Below are positions 1 to 9,525 of a stretch of 64,000 nucleotides of DNA, in pieces (the first letter of the stretch is position 1; the number at the start of each line of letters is the position of its first letter). The notes beneath the pieces were generated by a model, which saw only the letters and a list, made by a program, of their open reading frames with translations, was not told the origin of the DNA and made no database searches. The position numbers and the translations under genes were made by a program. The stretch lies in assembly GCF_000510645.1 (NCBI RefSeq), contig NZ_KI783301.1, forward strand, positions 2,487,151-2,551,150, written 5' to 3'. Source of the stretch: Thermicanus aegyptius DSM 12793. Lineage in GTDB: Bacteria; Bacillota; Bacilli; Thermicanales; Thermicanaceae.

Positions 1-205
1 ATATGCAAAGGAAGCGGTAGTGATTTTCTTACTCAGCGCATTGCTGGCCATCTTGATTTATAGTCTTTTTCTCTCCTCTCTGATGAACCAAACGCTTACG
101 CTCTCTTTTTACCTAAACATTTTTTTAGCCAATGTTGCCTTTCTCTCCTTACTTTGGATTCTCCTCTTTTTAATCGGACGTTTTATTCAAGAACCGGGTA
201 GGTGA
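1..205 (+). CDS. C-terminal part of a bacteriocin-associated ABC membrane protein
   Basis: The frame is open from the left edge of the window (Y-A-K-E-A-V precedes the first possible start, GTG at 20), so this is the tail of a longer gene that begins outside. The visible 67 residues form two strongly hydrophobic segments. It overlaps the next gene by 4 bp (GTGA), and an FtsX-like permease and an ATPase follow. This order resembles the DUF1430/lactococcin-972-type export loci, so I infer a membrane subunit of that exporter. The visible part is too short for a firm family call. Confidence 0.6.
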   Translation, partial: YAKEAVVIFLLSALLAILIYSLFLSSLMNQTLTLSFYLNIFLANVAFLSLLWILLFLIGRFIQEPGR

Positions 206-1347
206 AAGGAATGTTTTTGCAATTTCAATTAGCAATAAGGGATATTCAGAAAAATATGGGAATGGTGATTTTGTTTTCTCTTCAAATGTTCATTCTGTTT
301 ATGATTTTAACTTTTTTGATCAGTCAACTCCCCAGTCTAAAATCAGTAGGGAAAGCCTTATCGATAACAAATAAGGAGGAAATTGTATATTTTAATTCTT
401 ACCAAAACAATTGGACCGATTTTTATTTCGATCGGAACATGTTCCTTTTTTTTAACTCCCTTCTCGATGATAGAGGCGTTGCCTATTCCATGATGAAAAG
501 TACCGGGCTTGACAATATGAATCGGACTCATCAAGACATTGTGGACGTGATTCTGATCGTGGGAAACTTTGATCGCCGCTCATTCGTCGACCAAACGAAG
601 TCCTATCCAAGAGATCAACCGGCCGTTTTAATCGGTTCCAAGGTAAGAAGTCTTAACGTCGGGGATACGGTTGAACTTGGGTTAAACAACAAAAGGCAGT
701 ATCGAGTTACAGGAAGATTAATGGAAGGTGAGGGCTATTTAGAAAAGAGATGGTATCGCTCCCTAGATGACAGCCTGGTCGTCTTCACAACCTTCAAGGA
801 AGCGGTTGCCCTATATGAAATGGCCGCCATATACGATTTCATTCCCAATTTACATCTGATTCGTCCAAGTGAAGGGCTCATTAGTCAAGTGCAAGAAATG
901 GCGAATAAGACGAAAAAGCTTACATTAATCCCCGAAACCAGAGGTGTAAAAAAAGTATTGGAGGGGTATTTTCTTCAAAACATCATCACGATTATAAGTT
1001 ACTTCTTGTTTGTGTTTAGTGTCGTTTTTTTCACGATTTCCGCTTTCATCGCTATGCTACGCTTCATCATTTCTAAGAACAAAGTGGAGTACATGACCCA
1101 TCAAATCTATGGAGCTACATTGTGGCGATTAAGAATTCGCATTACAAGCTTCATATCGATGATTGTACTCGTGCCGTTCGTTGTATTTTTATTTCTTTTT
1201 AGGCCTATTATTTTAAAATTTGAAGGTGGGGCAATGATTTTATGGGGTAATCTGCTCGCTGCTGTCTTCATCACGCTCTTCGCTTCATTTTTCTCGGCAC
1301 AAAAATTAAGGGAAAAAGATATCATGACAATGATAAGGAGAGATTAA
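202..1347 (+). CDS. FtsX-like permease of a bacteriocin-type ABC exporter
   Basis: A 381-residue membrane protein with one N-terminal membrane segment (about residues 20-42), a large extracytoplasmic domain (about 50-250) and three C-terminal segments (about 260-370). This is the MacB/FtsX permease arrangement. It starts with GTG at 202, overlapping the preceding stop; an ATG at 211 is the alternative. The ATPase gene follows after 2 bp, so the two are surely cotranscribed. The likely role is export of a peptide or self-protection against one. No bacteriocin precursor gene is visible in the window; it may lie to the left. Confidence 0.75.
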   Translation: MKGMFLQFQLAIRDIQKNMGMVILFSLQMFILFMILTFLISQLPSLKSVGKALSITNKEEIVYFNSYQNNWTDFYFDRNMFLFFNSLLDDRGVAYSMMKSTGLDNMNRTHQDIVDVILIVGNFDRRSFVDQTKSYPRDQPAVLIGSKVRSLNVGDTVELGLNNKRQYRVTGRLMEGEGYLEKRWYRSLDDSLVVFTTFKEAVALYEMAAIYDFIPNLHLIRPSEGLISQVQEMANKTKKLTLIPETRGVKKVLEGYFLQNIITIISYFLFVFSVVFFTISAFIAMLRFIISKNKVEYMTHQIYGATLWRLRIRITSFISMIVLVPFVVFLFLFRPIILKFEGGAMILWGNLLAAVFITLFASFFSAQKLREKDIMTMIRRD

Positions 1348-1349
1348 TC

Positions 1350-2054
1350 ATGCCTCTAATAGAGATTCGCGATGTTAAAAAAACATATACCACCGGCAGA
1401 GAGACCCATGTTGTTTTAAACGGCATAAATCAAAGCATTGAAAAGGGCGAAAAAGTGGCGATCGTAGGACCATCCGGATCGGGAAAAACGACATTGCTAA
1501 ATATCATCGGTCTTTTGATTCAACCTACATCAGGTGAGGTCTACATCAATGGGCGAAATGTTCTTTCCTTATCAACCGATGAGAAGGCAAAATTAAGAAA
1601 TCAAGTATTTGGTTATGTATTCCAAGACTTTGTTCTCATGGAGAAAGATCATGTGCTCTCAAATGTAATGATCCCCCTTCTTTATGCTTCTCCACGAATT
1701 AAAAAAGGAGATAGAAAGCAAATGGTGGAGGAAGCATTAGAAAAGGTCGGTCTAAGTCATAAGTTAAAAGAAAAAGTGAAATATTTATCAGGCGGAGAAC
1801 GGCAAAGGGTGGCGATTGCCCGCGCGATTGTGAACAATCCATTCATTATCCTAGCCGATGAACCTACAGGTTCATTAGACGTGAAGAATCGGGATATCGT
1901 GATGGATCTTTTCGATACTTTGGTCGAGCAAGGAAAAACGCTGTTAATTGTCACCCATAACGAAGAGATTGCGAAACGATGCGATCGAGTGGTCCAAATA
2001 AAGAATGGTATTTTAACCGCCACTTCCACTTTTACACCTGGCCCGGCGTTTTGA
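1350..2054 (+). CDS. ABC transporter ATP-binding protein, bacteriocin-export type
   Basis: A 234-residue nucleotide-binding domain. It has Walker A GPSGSGKTT (about residues 40-48), a Q-loop in VFQDF, the signature LSGGERQRVAIARA, Walker B IILADEPTGSLD and the H-loop histidine in VTHN. It resembles the LolD/MacB ATPase branch used with FtsX-like permeases, matching the gene just upstream. The last dozen residues (after QIKNGIL) look unlike the family and read into GC-richer sequence, so the natural C-terminus may have been replaced at a recombination junction near 2020-2050. Confidence 0.88.
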   Translation: MPLIEIRDVKKTYTTGRETHVVLNGINQSIEKGEKVAIVGPSGSGKTTLLNIIGLLIQPTSGEVYINGRNVLSLSTDEKAKLRNQVFGYVFQDFVLMEKDHVLSNVMIPLLYASPRIKKGDRKQMVEEALEKVGLSHKLKEKVKYLSGGERQRVAIARAIVNNPFIILADEPTGSLDVKNRDIVMDLFDTLVEQGKTLLIVTHNEEIAKRCDRVVQIKNGILTATSTFTPGPAF

Positions 2055-2113
2055 AGGCGGGCAACGAGGTCTGTGTATAAGGCGATCGCTCTGAAGCTTG
2101 TCGGCATTACGTT

Positions 2114-2545
2114 CTACGCGAGTGAGTACTGGGAATCAAAGGCACGAACCACCCCATCATCGTGGGTTGCCACCACCACGACCCGTCCTTGCCGCGCGAG
2201 GGAGACGAGTAATTCGATGACCCGCCTACTATTCCCGTCGTCGAGGGAGGCTGTTGGTTCATCGGCAAAAATGACTTGGGCATCCTTGTAGAGGGCTCGG
2301 GCAATCCCAAGACGGCGCTTCTCCCCTCCGCTGAGCCGTGCGGTCGGCTCTCGTTCCCTCCCGCTTAAGCCGATTGCAGCGAGTGCGGCTTTCATCCGCT
2401 CCTGGTCACCCCCTACTCGGGAACCGACAAGACTGGATGTCATGGTCACGTTGAAGGCAACGGACTCCTCTTCAATGACCCCGTAATCCTGGAGGATGAA
2501 GGCAGCATGGTTCTTCCAGAAGAGCCGGCGTTGGCGTGCTCTCTA
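2114..2545 (-). pseudogene. 5'-truncated ABC transporter ATPase fragment
   Basis: On the minus strand the sequence encodes the second half of an ABC ATPase: a Q-loop segment (FILQDYG, about 2490-2510), signature LSGGEKRRLGIARAL, Walker B VIFADEPTASLD and H-loop VATHDD. An in-frame stop lies just before the R-L-F-W-K-N segment near 2550, and no Walker A is present further upstream. The gene therefore lacks its N-terminal third and cannot bind ATP alone. It is more GC-rich than the ABC genes to its left and faces them, so it comes from a different lactococcin-972-type locus. Confidence 0.7.
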
Positions 2546-2599
2546 ATCGATCTGTATAGATCATCATTCAAGGTTTGGTTCCCATGCCGCCGTGAGGCA

Positions 2600-3091
2600 T
2601 TATTTTACACCGGAGAGAAGCTCCGGGTTTTTTTCCCTACCGATCTCGATGATTGTTTGATCCAACTTTTTTGCCTCATCCTTCACAGGGATATATTCCT
2701 TCCCATTCACAGTTACCTCTGTGTTGCCATACCTAACACCAAGCCGGTTCTCCCTTTCCATAAAGTCCATATAATAGAGAGAACCCACTCCCACGCTCTC
2801 CACTGATTCTTTTTCCTTTACCTTTACCTCTTCAAGCTGGGAGATCATTTCATCCATCGTTTTGGGATCGGAGACGGAGACTCTGGTTCCGTCGGAAAAT
2901 TGAATCTCGACTCGATCCGCTTTTGAGAGGTCGGTGGTTAACAATTCATGAAAAGCCATGGGATTTCCCTTCCCATGTTCAACCTGTGACAGATCGCATC
3001 CGGCGCTGAAAAGTAGAATAAACAGGATCAGAAACCACTCAACATACCGATTTACCCATTTTATAACCATCACATGATATCCCCTTCGCAA
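2600..3091 (-). CDS. Putative lipoprotein of unknown function
   Basis: A 163-residue protein whose N-terminus has a positively charged start, a hydrophobic stretch and a lipobox (LLFSAGC, Cys at about residue 32), predicting export and lipid anchoring. The mature part is charged, with no cysteines or motifs I recognise; the segment VEIQFSDGTRVSVSDPKTMD suggests a small beta-rich fold. The start could be the first ATG or the internal MVIKW. It stands alone, and no operon partner is evident. Confidence 0.65.
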   Translation of the reverse strand: MRRGYHVMVIKWVNRYVEWFLILFILLFSAGCDLSQVEHGKGNPMAFHELLTTDLSKADRVEIQFSDGTRVSVSDPKTMDEMISQLEEVKVKEKESVESVGVGSLYYMDFMERENRLGVRYGNTEVTVNGKEYIPVKDEAKKLDQTIIEIGREKNPELLSGVK

Positions 3092-3270
3092 AACAATGTT
3101 TGTCCATCCAAAATCTTTCCTTTTTCCTTCGGATTAATCATTATTTTTTATGACTTCAGTTCATAAGTATTTTCTTAAATTTCGGTTTCCTTTGTTCAAA
3201 CAAAGCTCCATCTTCGTGATGAATTAACGGGAACTGCTTTTTCCCCTCTATCATTATGATTTTATCATGC

Positions 3271-3328
3271 AAAATTGTGAACTTCTACTCTAAATATCGC
3301 AATAAGATCCCCAAAATTGCGAACTTTT
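3271..3328. repeat. Iterated AAATTGTGAACTT motif, possible transposon end
   Basis: Two near copies of an AT-rich motif, AAAATTGTGAACTT (3271) and AAAATTGCGAACTTTT (3313), lie about 42 bp apart. The same motif recurs, also in multiple copies, at 29165-29280. Multiply repeated short motifs of this kind are typical of transposase binding sites at insertion-sequence ends, but no transposase is adjacent. The remainder of 3092-3373 is AT-rich and shows no other feature. Confidence 0.4.
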
Positions 3329-3373
3329 GAGAATGAGCAAATGCGATCCATTTCGAGATGCACTTGAAGGCAT

Positions 3374-3408
3374 AAAAAAAAACGGTCTCCTTTTTCACAA
3401 GGAGAACC
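3374..3408 (-). terminator. Intrinsic terminator after fructokinase
   Basis: Read on the minus strand, GGTTCTCCTT pairs with AAGGAGACC across a 5-nt loop and is followed by nine U residues. It sits about 60 bp after the fructokinase stop. Confidence 0.85.
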
Positions 3409-3469
3409 GCCGTGATCTCTTTACTCGCTCATTACGCTCACCAAGTTGATCCCAACCTCATAACGGAAC

Positions 3470-4339
3470 CTAGGCCTGTGCCGCTTTCGCCAGGGCGAAG
3501 GCGCCGCACAGCCCGGCGTTATCTCCCAAGCCGGGTGGAACGATGTAGTGATCGATGGACTCCAGGGCGGGACTGGCCACATACCCGTTCAGGATGAAGC
3601 GAGTCCGTTCCCGGATCATGGGGAAAAGCCGGGTCTCCTTCATCACTCCGCCTCCGAGAATGATCCGCTTCGGGGATAGGATGAGGATGAGATTGGCGAT
3701 GGCGGCACCAAGATAGTAGGCTTCCCATTCCCACACTCGATCCACCTCGGAAAGCTCTGGCCCTTTCTTCCCCCACCGCTTCTCTAAGGCAGGCCCTGCC
3801 GCCATTCCCTCCAAACAATCCCCATGGTAAGGACAATTCCCGGGGAAAGAATCCTCCGGCAGACGCCTCACCTGCATATGACCCATCTCCGGATGGACCA
3901 AACCGTGAAGCAATTTCCCCTCCACCACGGCACCCACGCCGATTCCCGTCCCCACGGTCATATAGAGGAGGGAATCGAGGCCTCGTCCTGCGCCCCATTC
4001 CCGCTCCCCTAACGCGGCTGCATTGACGTCGGTATCGAAGCCGATCGGGAGGGAAAGACGCTTCTTCAACTCCTTCAGGAGAGGAAAATCCCGCCACGCC
4101 AATTTCGGGGTCGAGGTGATGGAACCGTAGGTGGGACTGGACGGATTAAGATCGACCGGTCCGAACGAGCCCACTCCCAACGCATCGATTTTTTTCTCTT
4201 TGAAAAAAGCTTCCACATGCGCAAGCGTCTCCCCCGGTTCCTTCGTGGGAAAGGAAATCCGTTCCAGTACCCTCCCGTTCTCATCGCCGATACCGCACAC
4301 AAATTTCGTTCCTCCTGCTTCAATCCCACCCAACAGCAT
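3470..4339 (-). CDS. Fructokinase, ROK family
   Basis: A 289-residue ROK-family sugar kinase, ATP + fructose to fructose 6-phosphate, cytoplasmic. The N-terminal phosphate loop is GGIEAGGTKF (residues 4-13). The catalytic Asp lies in FDTDVNAA (about 101-108), and the GTGIGVG loop is at 130-136. The zinc-binding set H154, C169, H172, C175 (EMGHM and NCPYHGDC) is that of the Bacillus YdhR/GmuE fructokinases rather than glucokinase. I chose the internal ATG at 4339, preceded by a GGGGGAAGAAAG ribosome site, over the longer frame. It is monocistronic with its own terminator. Substrate specificity is inferred from family resemblance. Confidence 0.85.
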   Translation of the reverse strand: MLLGGIEAGGTKFVCGIGDENGRVLERISFPTKEPGETLAHVEAFFKEKKIDALGVGSFGPVDLNPSSPTYGSITSTPKLAWRDFPLLKELKKRLSLPIGFDTDVNAAALGEREWGAGRGLDSLLYMTVGTGIGVGAVVEGKLLHGLVHPEMGHMQVRRLPEDSFPGNCPYHGDCLEGMAAGPALEKRWGKKGPELSEVDRVWEWEAYYLGAAIANLILILSPKRIILGGGVMKETRLFPMIRERTRFILNGYVASPALESIDHYIVPPGLGDNAGLCGAFALAKAAQA

Positions 4340-4514
4340 CTTTCTTCCCCCTTCCACTCCCACATCTTTTTAGATCCTCCACACTTCTAAACGCAGGCGA
4401 AAGCAACAATTTGGCAATTCACTGTGATCTTCGTCCACAGGTTTTCCCCTTCATACCCCGTGACCGGACACACGTTTTCCCTCCGGAGGGATTCTTCCCT
4501 TCCGTACCGAGGAA

Positions 4515-6206
4515 TTACGATTCTTTCTTCACCTCAAAGGAACTCTTCAGGGAAACGATCCGGTTAAAGACCGGTTTCTCCCCGATGGTAAGTTTCGGAT
4601 CTACATGAAAATATCCATGACGAAGAAACTGAAAGGAATCCCCAGGTTTCGCTTCCTTTAAAGAAGGCTCCACAAAACCCCGCAAGATTTCCAGGGAGTT
4701 GGGATTTACCTGTTCCAGAAACGATCTCTCCTTTCCTTCTTCCTCTTCATCGGTCTCTTTCTCGTTTAAAAGCAACGGTTCATAGAGACGGAACTCGGCG
4801 GGGACGGCGTGGGTGGCCTCCACCCAATGAATGGTTCCCTTCACCTTCCGTCCGGTGAAACCACTTCCGCTCTTCGTCTCCGGATCATAGGTGCAGTGAA
4901 TCTCCACCACCCTCCCCGTCTCATCCTTCACCAGATCATCGCACTTCACAAAATAAGCGTTCTTCAGCCGCACCTCATTTCCCGGATAGAGACGGTGATA
5001 CTTGGCCGGGGGATTCTCCATGAAATCCTCCTCTTCGATGTAGAGCTCCCGGGAAAAAGGAATCTTCCGCTCCCCCATTTCCGGATTCTCGGCGTTATTT
5101 TCGATATCGAGCCATTCCACCTGACCTTCCGGATAATTGGTAATGACCAGCTTCAAGGGACGAAGGACCGCCATCATCCGCGGGACCTTCAGCTTCAAAT
5201 CTTCCCGGACGAAATGCTCCAGCATCCTGACATCGACCACGCTGTTGCTTTTCGCCACCCCGATCTCCCGGGCAAAGGCGCGAATCGCCTCCGGGGTGTA
5301 TCCCCTACGCCGTAAACCGGATAGGGTGGGCATGCGGGGATCATCCCATCCTTCCACGAAGCCGTGGTCGACCAACAGCTTCAGCTTCCTCTTGCTCATC
5401 ACCGTGTCGGTTAAGTTAAGCCGGGCGAACTCATATTGTCTGGGAACGTTCTCCATCTCGCATTCCCGGATGACCCAATCGTAGAGAGGACGGTGATCCT
5501 CAAATTCCAAGGTGCAGAGGGAATGGGTCACCCCTTCGATGGCATCCCCCAGGGGATGAGCGAAATCGTACATGGGGTAGATGCACCACCGGTCTCCTGT
5601 CCGGTGGTGGGTGGCATGGAGGATGCGATAGAGAACGGGATCCCGCATGTTGAGATTGGGCGAAGCCATATCGATCTTGGCTCTCAGCACCTTCTCCCCA
5701 TCCTTAAACTCCCCTTTTCGCATCCGCTCGAAAAGATCCAAATTCTCCGCCACCGAACGGTTCCGGTATGGGCTTTCTTTTCCCGGCTCCGTCAACGTTC
5801 CCCGCGTCTTGCGAATCTCCTCCGCCGACTGGTCATCCACATAGGCCAACCCTTTTTTAATTAACAAGACGGCCCGTCGATACATCTCTTCAAAATAATC
5901 GGAAGCGAAGAAAAGCCCGTCCCACTCGTACCCGAGCCAGCGTACATCCTCCTTGATCGATTCCACATACTCCACATCCTCCTTGTGGGGATTGGTATCG
6001 TCAAAGCGGAGATTGGTTCGTCCCTTAAATTCGTCGGCCAGTTCAAAGTTAAGGACGATGGATTTGGCATGTCCAATATGTAAATAGCCGTTCGGCTCAG
6101 GGGGAAAGCGGGTCACCACCTCTTTCACCCGGCCTTCCCTTAAGTCTTCCATCACAATATTTCGTATGAAATGGGATGGGGCTTCGTGATTCTCCAACCT
6201 GATCAA
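4515..6206 (-). CDS. glnS: Glutaminyl-tRNA synthetase
   Basis: A 563-residue class I aminoacyl-tRNA synthetase charging tRNA-Gln with glutamine. The ATP-binding signatures are HIGH (residues 43-46, in [10 protein letters not shown]) and MSKRK (270-274), followed by the GlnRS beta-barrel anticodon-binding region (about 345-560). Length is normal for GlnRS (about 550). Most Bacilli lack GlnRS and form Gln-tRNA by transamidation of Glu-tRNA, so this is probably an acquired gene. It stands alone on the minus strand. No T-box leader is visible in the 200 bp upstream. Confidence 0.95.
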   Translation of the reverse strand: MIRLENHEAPSHFIRNIVMEDLREGRVKEVVTRFPPEPNGYLHIGHAKSIVLNFELADEFKGRTNLRFDDTNPHKEDVEYVESIKEDVRWLGYEWDGLFFASDYFEEMYRRAVLLIKKGLAYVDDQSAEEIRKTRGTLTEPGKESPYRNRSVAENLDLFERMRKGEFKDGEKVLRAKIDMASPNLNMRDPVLYRILHATHHRTGDRWCIYPMYDFAHPLGDAIEGVTHSLCTLEFEDHRPLYDWVIRECEMENVPRQYEFARLNLTDTVMSKRKLKLLVDHGFVEGWDDPRMPTLSGLRRRGYTPEAIRAFAREIGVAKSNSVVDVRMLEHFVREDLKLKVPRMMAVLRPLKLVITNYPEGQVEWLDIENNAENPEMGERKIPFSRELYIEEEDFMENPPAKYHRLYPGNEVRLKNAYFVKCDDLVKDETGRVVEIHCTYDPETKSGSGFTGRKVKGTIHWVEATHAVPAEFRLYEPLLLNEKETDEEEEGKERSFLEQVNPNSLEILRGFVEPSLKEAKPGDSFQFLRHGYFHVDPKLTIGEKPVFNRIVSLKSSFEVKKES

Positions 6207-6407
6207 CCTCCGTCTTAGCTTCTACTTTCATCATACTGTTTCCCCCGGGCAAGATCAACACTTGCGGAAAAAGGAACAACCACCTCATCCATAAGGTGGC
6301 TGTCCTGCTCAATCACACCCATTACATCCAATGGCAATCACTCATGAACAATCAAAAAAGAGAAACCAACCTCGAGGCGGAACGTCGGATTGCCCAAAGA
6401 ACGGGAA

Positions 6408-6665
6408 TTAGCGTGGTCTGCTATCCGGAAGATTGCGCAATCGTTCTAACGCCTCCAATGTAATTTTTCCCCGCGGTTGAAGAAGGTGCTCGATCCTCTC
6501 CTGCCGATGGAATTTTTCCAGCGCCCGATAAAACCGATTCGTATCCCCATGGTAAGCGAAGGGTAAAAACCCGGTCCGTATCAGATGCCGTTCTAGATTC
6601 TCTTTCAAAATGGAGTCGATCTCTATAATCTCCCGATCCATAGGAGGAGCCACCCCTTTCCACAT
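6408..6665 (-). CDS. Small hypothetical protein
   Basis: An 85-residue charged, probably helical protein with no membrane segment and no motif I recognise. An AGGA ribosome site lies 7 nt before the ATG at 6665; the internal ATG at 6641 (MDREIIEID) is an alternative. It lies upstream of glnS on the same strand, about 200 bp away, and divergent from the glycosyltransferase. Coding status rests on the open frame and start context only. Confidence 0.5.
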   Translation of the reverse strand: MWKGVAPPMDREIIEIDSILKENLERHLIRTGFLPFAYHGDTNRFYRALEKFHRQERIEHLLQPRGKITLEALERLRNLPDSRPR

Positions 6666-6793
6666 CAGCCGGTCCTGTTTAACTCTTTTCCATCCGATAT
6701 AGTCTTATTATGCCACACCTAATGGAAAAAGGGAAATGGATTGATAAGCTCCGTAAAATCCTATAAAATTGAGAAGACAAGACCGATGAAGGT

Positions 6794-7948
6794 GTGACCG
6801 GTAGAATGGATCAAAGGGTAAAGATCATCCATATTATCGGCGGGGGGGAATTTGGCGGAGCCGAACAACATATTCTCTCTTTGCTGGAACAGATCGAAAA
6901 AAATCAATCATATGATACAGAGGTTGTTACGTTTTACGAGGGACTGTTGGCGAAACGGCTGCGGGAGCGGGGAGATCCTGTGACCGTCCTCCCGCAAAGC
7001 GGCCGTTTCGACCTTAAGCTCTATTCCCGTCTCGTCCGCCTTTTCCGTCAAAAAAAGCCTTCCATTATCCATACCCATGGAGTGCGCGCCAATTTTTTCT
7101 CCCGCCTGGGCGGAAAAAAGGCAGGCGTCCCACATATCGTAACCACCGTACATAGCATTCTAAAACATGACTATCCGAAACCGGCGGAATACCTCGTCGC
7201 AAAATGGATGGAGAAATTAACCCTCTCCTTCAGCGAACGGTATATCGCCGTAAGCGATGCGGTGAAAGAGGATCTCATTCATTTCGGCGTGCCGCTGGAC
7301 CATATCACCGTGATTCATAACGGAATTCATACGGAATCCTATGCACCCGGTCCCGCCCTCTCCCAAGAACGGGAAAGATTGCGGCACGAGTGGGGAATCC
7401 CTCCGGAGAGCTTCCTCCTCCTCACCGTGGCGCGCCTGGTTCCGGTAAAAGGAATTGAAGACCTGATCGAAGGCTTTGCCATCGCTTTTGCCAATGATCC
7501 TTCCCTTCGCCTCCTCATCGTCGGCGATGGGCCGGAGAGAAAATCCCTGGAACGATTGGCCATGGAGAAAAAGGTGTCGGATCAAGTTCTCTTTGCAGGA
7601 TTCCGTCAGGATATTCCGGCCCTTCTCGCCGCTTCCGATCTCTACCTGAATACCTCCTTGTCGGAGGGGCTCCCCCTCTCCCTGATGGAGGCTATGGCGG
7701 CGGAAAAACCGGTCATCGCCACCCAAGTAGGGGGAATGAAGGAGATGATCCGCCACGAAGAGACCGGCCTCTTCATTCCCCCAAAATCACCCCAGGCCCT
7801 GGCCGAGGCCATTCTTCGCCTGAGAAGGGATGAACCGCTACAAAAAAAACTTGGCAAAACGGCCGGGGAAACGGTGAGGAAACGTTTCTCCGTAGAAGCG
7901 ATGGGTCAAGCTACCCTACATCTATATCGATCACTCATAGAAGGATGA
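6794..7948 (+). CDS. GT4-type glycosyltransferase
   Basis: A 384-residue GT-B fold glycosyltransferase that would transfer a sugar from a nucleotide donor to an envelope glycan or lipid. The N-terminal domain opens with a glycine-rich loop (GGGEFGGAEQH, about residues 12-22). The C-terminal donor domain has ARLVPVKGIEDLI and the E-x7-E signature in SEGLPLSLMEA. It starts with GTG at 6794; ATG at 6806 is possible. The stop is 6 bp before murJ, so the two are cotranscribed, suggesting a role in cell-wall or exopolysaccharide assembly. The acceptor cannot be read from the sequence. Confidence 0.85.
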   Translation: MTGRMDQRVKIIHIIGGGEFGGAEQHILSLLEQIEKNQSYDTEVVTFYEGLLAKRLRERGDPVTVLPQSGRFDLKLYSRLVRLFRQKKPSIIHTHGVRANFFSRLGGKKAGVPHIVTTVHSILKHDYPKPAEYLVAKWMEKLTLSFSERYIAVSDAVKEDLIHFGVPLDHITVIHNGIHTESYAPGPALSQERERLRHEWGIPPESFLLLTVARLVPVKGIEDLIEGFAIAFANDPSLRLLIVGDGPERKSLERLAMEKKVSDQVLFAGFRQDIPALLAASDLYLNTSLSEGLPLSLMEAMAAEKPVIATQVGGMKEMIRHEETGLFIPPKSPQALAEAILRLRRDEPLQKKLGKTAGETVRKRFSVEAMGQATLHLYRSLIEG

Positions 7949-7954
7949 ACTCTT

Positions 7955-9499
7955 ATGCCGAAGAGCATCATACAATCCGCCCTCCTTGTCATGATCGCCA
8001 CCCTCTTGGGACGGGCGATGGGCTTTATCCGGACGATCTTCGTGAGCCAGGCTTTTGGAACCTCCTTGGAAGCGAGCGCCTATATGCTCGCTTTTACCAT
8101 TCCCAACACCCTTTTTACATTCCTTCCGGGAGTGATGAACGCCGTCTTTATCCCGGTTTTAAAAGGTCTTTACTCCAGCGGGAATCCCCTTCGTGCCCGT
8201 CTTCTTTTTCAAAAAATGTTAACTATTACTACCCTCATCTACCTTCTTTTGGGGGTGTTCATCTGGATTTGGGCGGACCCGATCACAAGCTTCATCGCCT
8301 CGGGAGGGAGTGAAGCGCTGAAGGATCTCTCCGCCCATCTGTTGCGGCTCATGACCCCTTCCCTTCTCTTTATCGTTCTTCTGGGGCTTTTCTCCAGCAC
8401 TTTAAATGTCCATTATTATTTCGTCCTCCCCACCCTTGGGACGATCATGAACAGCCTCATCGTGATTCTTTCTCTTTTTTTTCTCGTCCCTTCCATGGGA
8501 ATAAACGGCTTGGCCATCGGAACGACGCTTGGCTTCGCCGGAGGAAGCCTGATGATGCTGCCCTTTATCCTGAAGGAGAAATACTCGCTCCGGCCCGACT
8601 GGCGTTGGCGGGATGAAGATCTGATCACCATCGGCTGGCGTTTTATTCCCATTCTCCTCGGTTCGTTTCTTACCACGATGAACGAGTTTATTGAAAAATT
8701 TTTGGTCGCAGGCTTCGGGGATGATAAGATCGCCGCCTTGGGGTATGCCCGCCAGTTGGTCCAGCTCCCCATCGCCATCCTCTTCGGCGCCATCGTCTCC
8801 CCCCTGTACATCCTCCTCCTCGATCAAATGAAAGGAGGAAAGATGGAGGAAACGAGACAGACCCTCTCTCGTTCCGTCACCCTCATGACCCTTCTCTTTC
8901 TTCCCATCACCGTAGGGATCGGGATCCTAACCGCCCCCCTCGTCTCCCTTCTCTTTGAGCGGGGCGCTTTTGACGCCCGTTCCACGGAAATTACGTCCAT
9001 CGCCCTCCTGCTGTTGGGGATCAGCCTCCTCCCGACCATTGTGAAGGATCTCTTCACCCGGGTCTTTTATGCGCTGGACAACACCTGGATTCCGGTGGTT
9101 CTAAATGTGCTTCAGATCCTTTTCTACATCCTCTTAAGCCTCCTTCTCATCCCCCGGATGGGCTTCGGCGCAGTGGCACTGGGATGGAGCCTCGCTTCCC
9201 TCTTGGGCGCTCTCCTCATTGGAGCGCTCCTCTGGAAGAAAATCGGTCCCTTCCTGGGAAGATCCTATCTTCGCTCATTGATGAAGGGAGTTGCCGCAAC
9301 TTTTATGACGGGTCTCATGGTCTATGGCATCGAATCCCTTTTGATCAGGATAGGCGCCTCATCCTTCCTTCATCTTGTCGCAGGAGGGGGAAGCGGCCTT
9401 CTCCTCTATCTCTTCTTTCTCTTCGTTCTAAAAGAAGAGAACTTCCTCACCTACGCAAACCGGCTCCTGCGAAGAAAAAGGGTTAGAAGAAAGATATAA
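7955..9499 (+). CDS. murJ: MurJ/MviN-family lipid II flippase
   Basis: A 514-residue polytopic membrane protein (about 13-14 hydrophobic segments) of the MviN/MurJ branch of the MOP exporters, which flips lipid-linked peptidoglycan or polysaccharide precursors across the membrane. The N-terminal region LLGRAMGFIRTIFVSQAFG carries the conserved arginine-rich first helix, and the NAVFIPVL and LFERGAFDARST segments are typical. It follows the glycosyltransferase by 6 bp. Whether it serves lipid II or an exopolysaccharide precursor is open, because several Bacilli encode more than one flippase. Confidence 0.88.
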   Translation: MPKSIIQSALLVMIATLLGRAMGFIRTIFVSQAFGTSLEASAYMLAFTIPNTLFTFLPGVMNAVFIPVLKGLYSSGNPLRARLLFQKMLTITTLIYLLLGVFIWIWADPITSFIASGGSEALKDLSAHLLRLMTPSLLFIVLLGLFSSTLNVHYYFVLPTLGTIMNSLIVILSLFFLVPSMGINGLAIGTTLGFAGGSLMMLPFILKEKYSLRPDWRWRDEDLITIGWRFIPILLGSFLTTMNEFIEKFLVAGFGDDKIAALGYARQLVQLPIAILFGAIVSPLYILLLDQMKGGKMEETRQTLSRSVTLMTLLFLPITVGIGILTAPLVSLLFERGAFDARSTEITSIALLLLGISLLPTIVKDLFTRVFYALDNTWIPVVLNVLQILFYILLSLLLIPRMGFGAVALGWSLASLLGALLIGALLWKKIGPFLGRSYLRSLMKGVAATFMTGLMVYGIESLLIRIGASSFLHLVAGGGSGLLLYLFFLFVLKEENFLTYANRLLRRKRVRRKI

Positions 9500-9525
9500 A
9501 AATAGGAACCCATCTCGTGCAATTT

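Noticed and set aside
6207-6407. Possible T-box leader upstream of glnS
   Set aside because: No T-box sequence or terminator/antiterminator pair was found; the CCACCT/AGGTGG hairpin near 6277-6300 lacks a U-tract on either strand.
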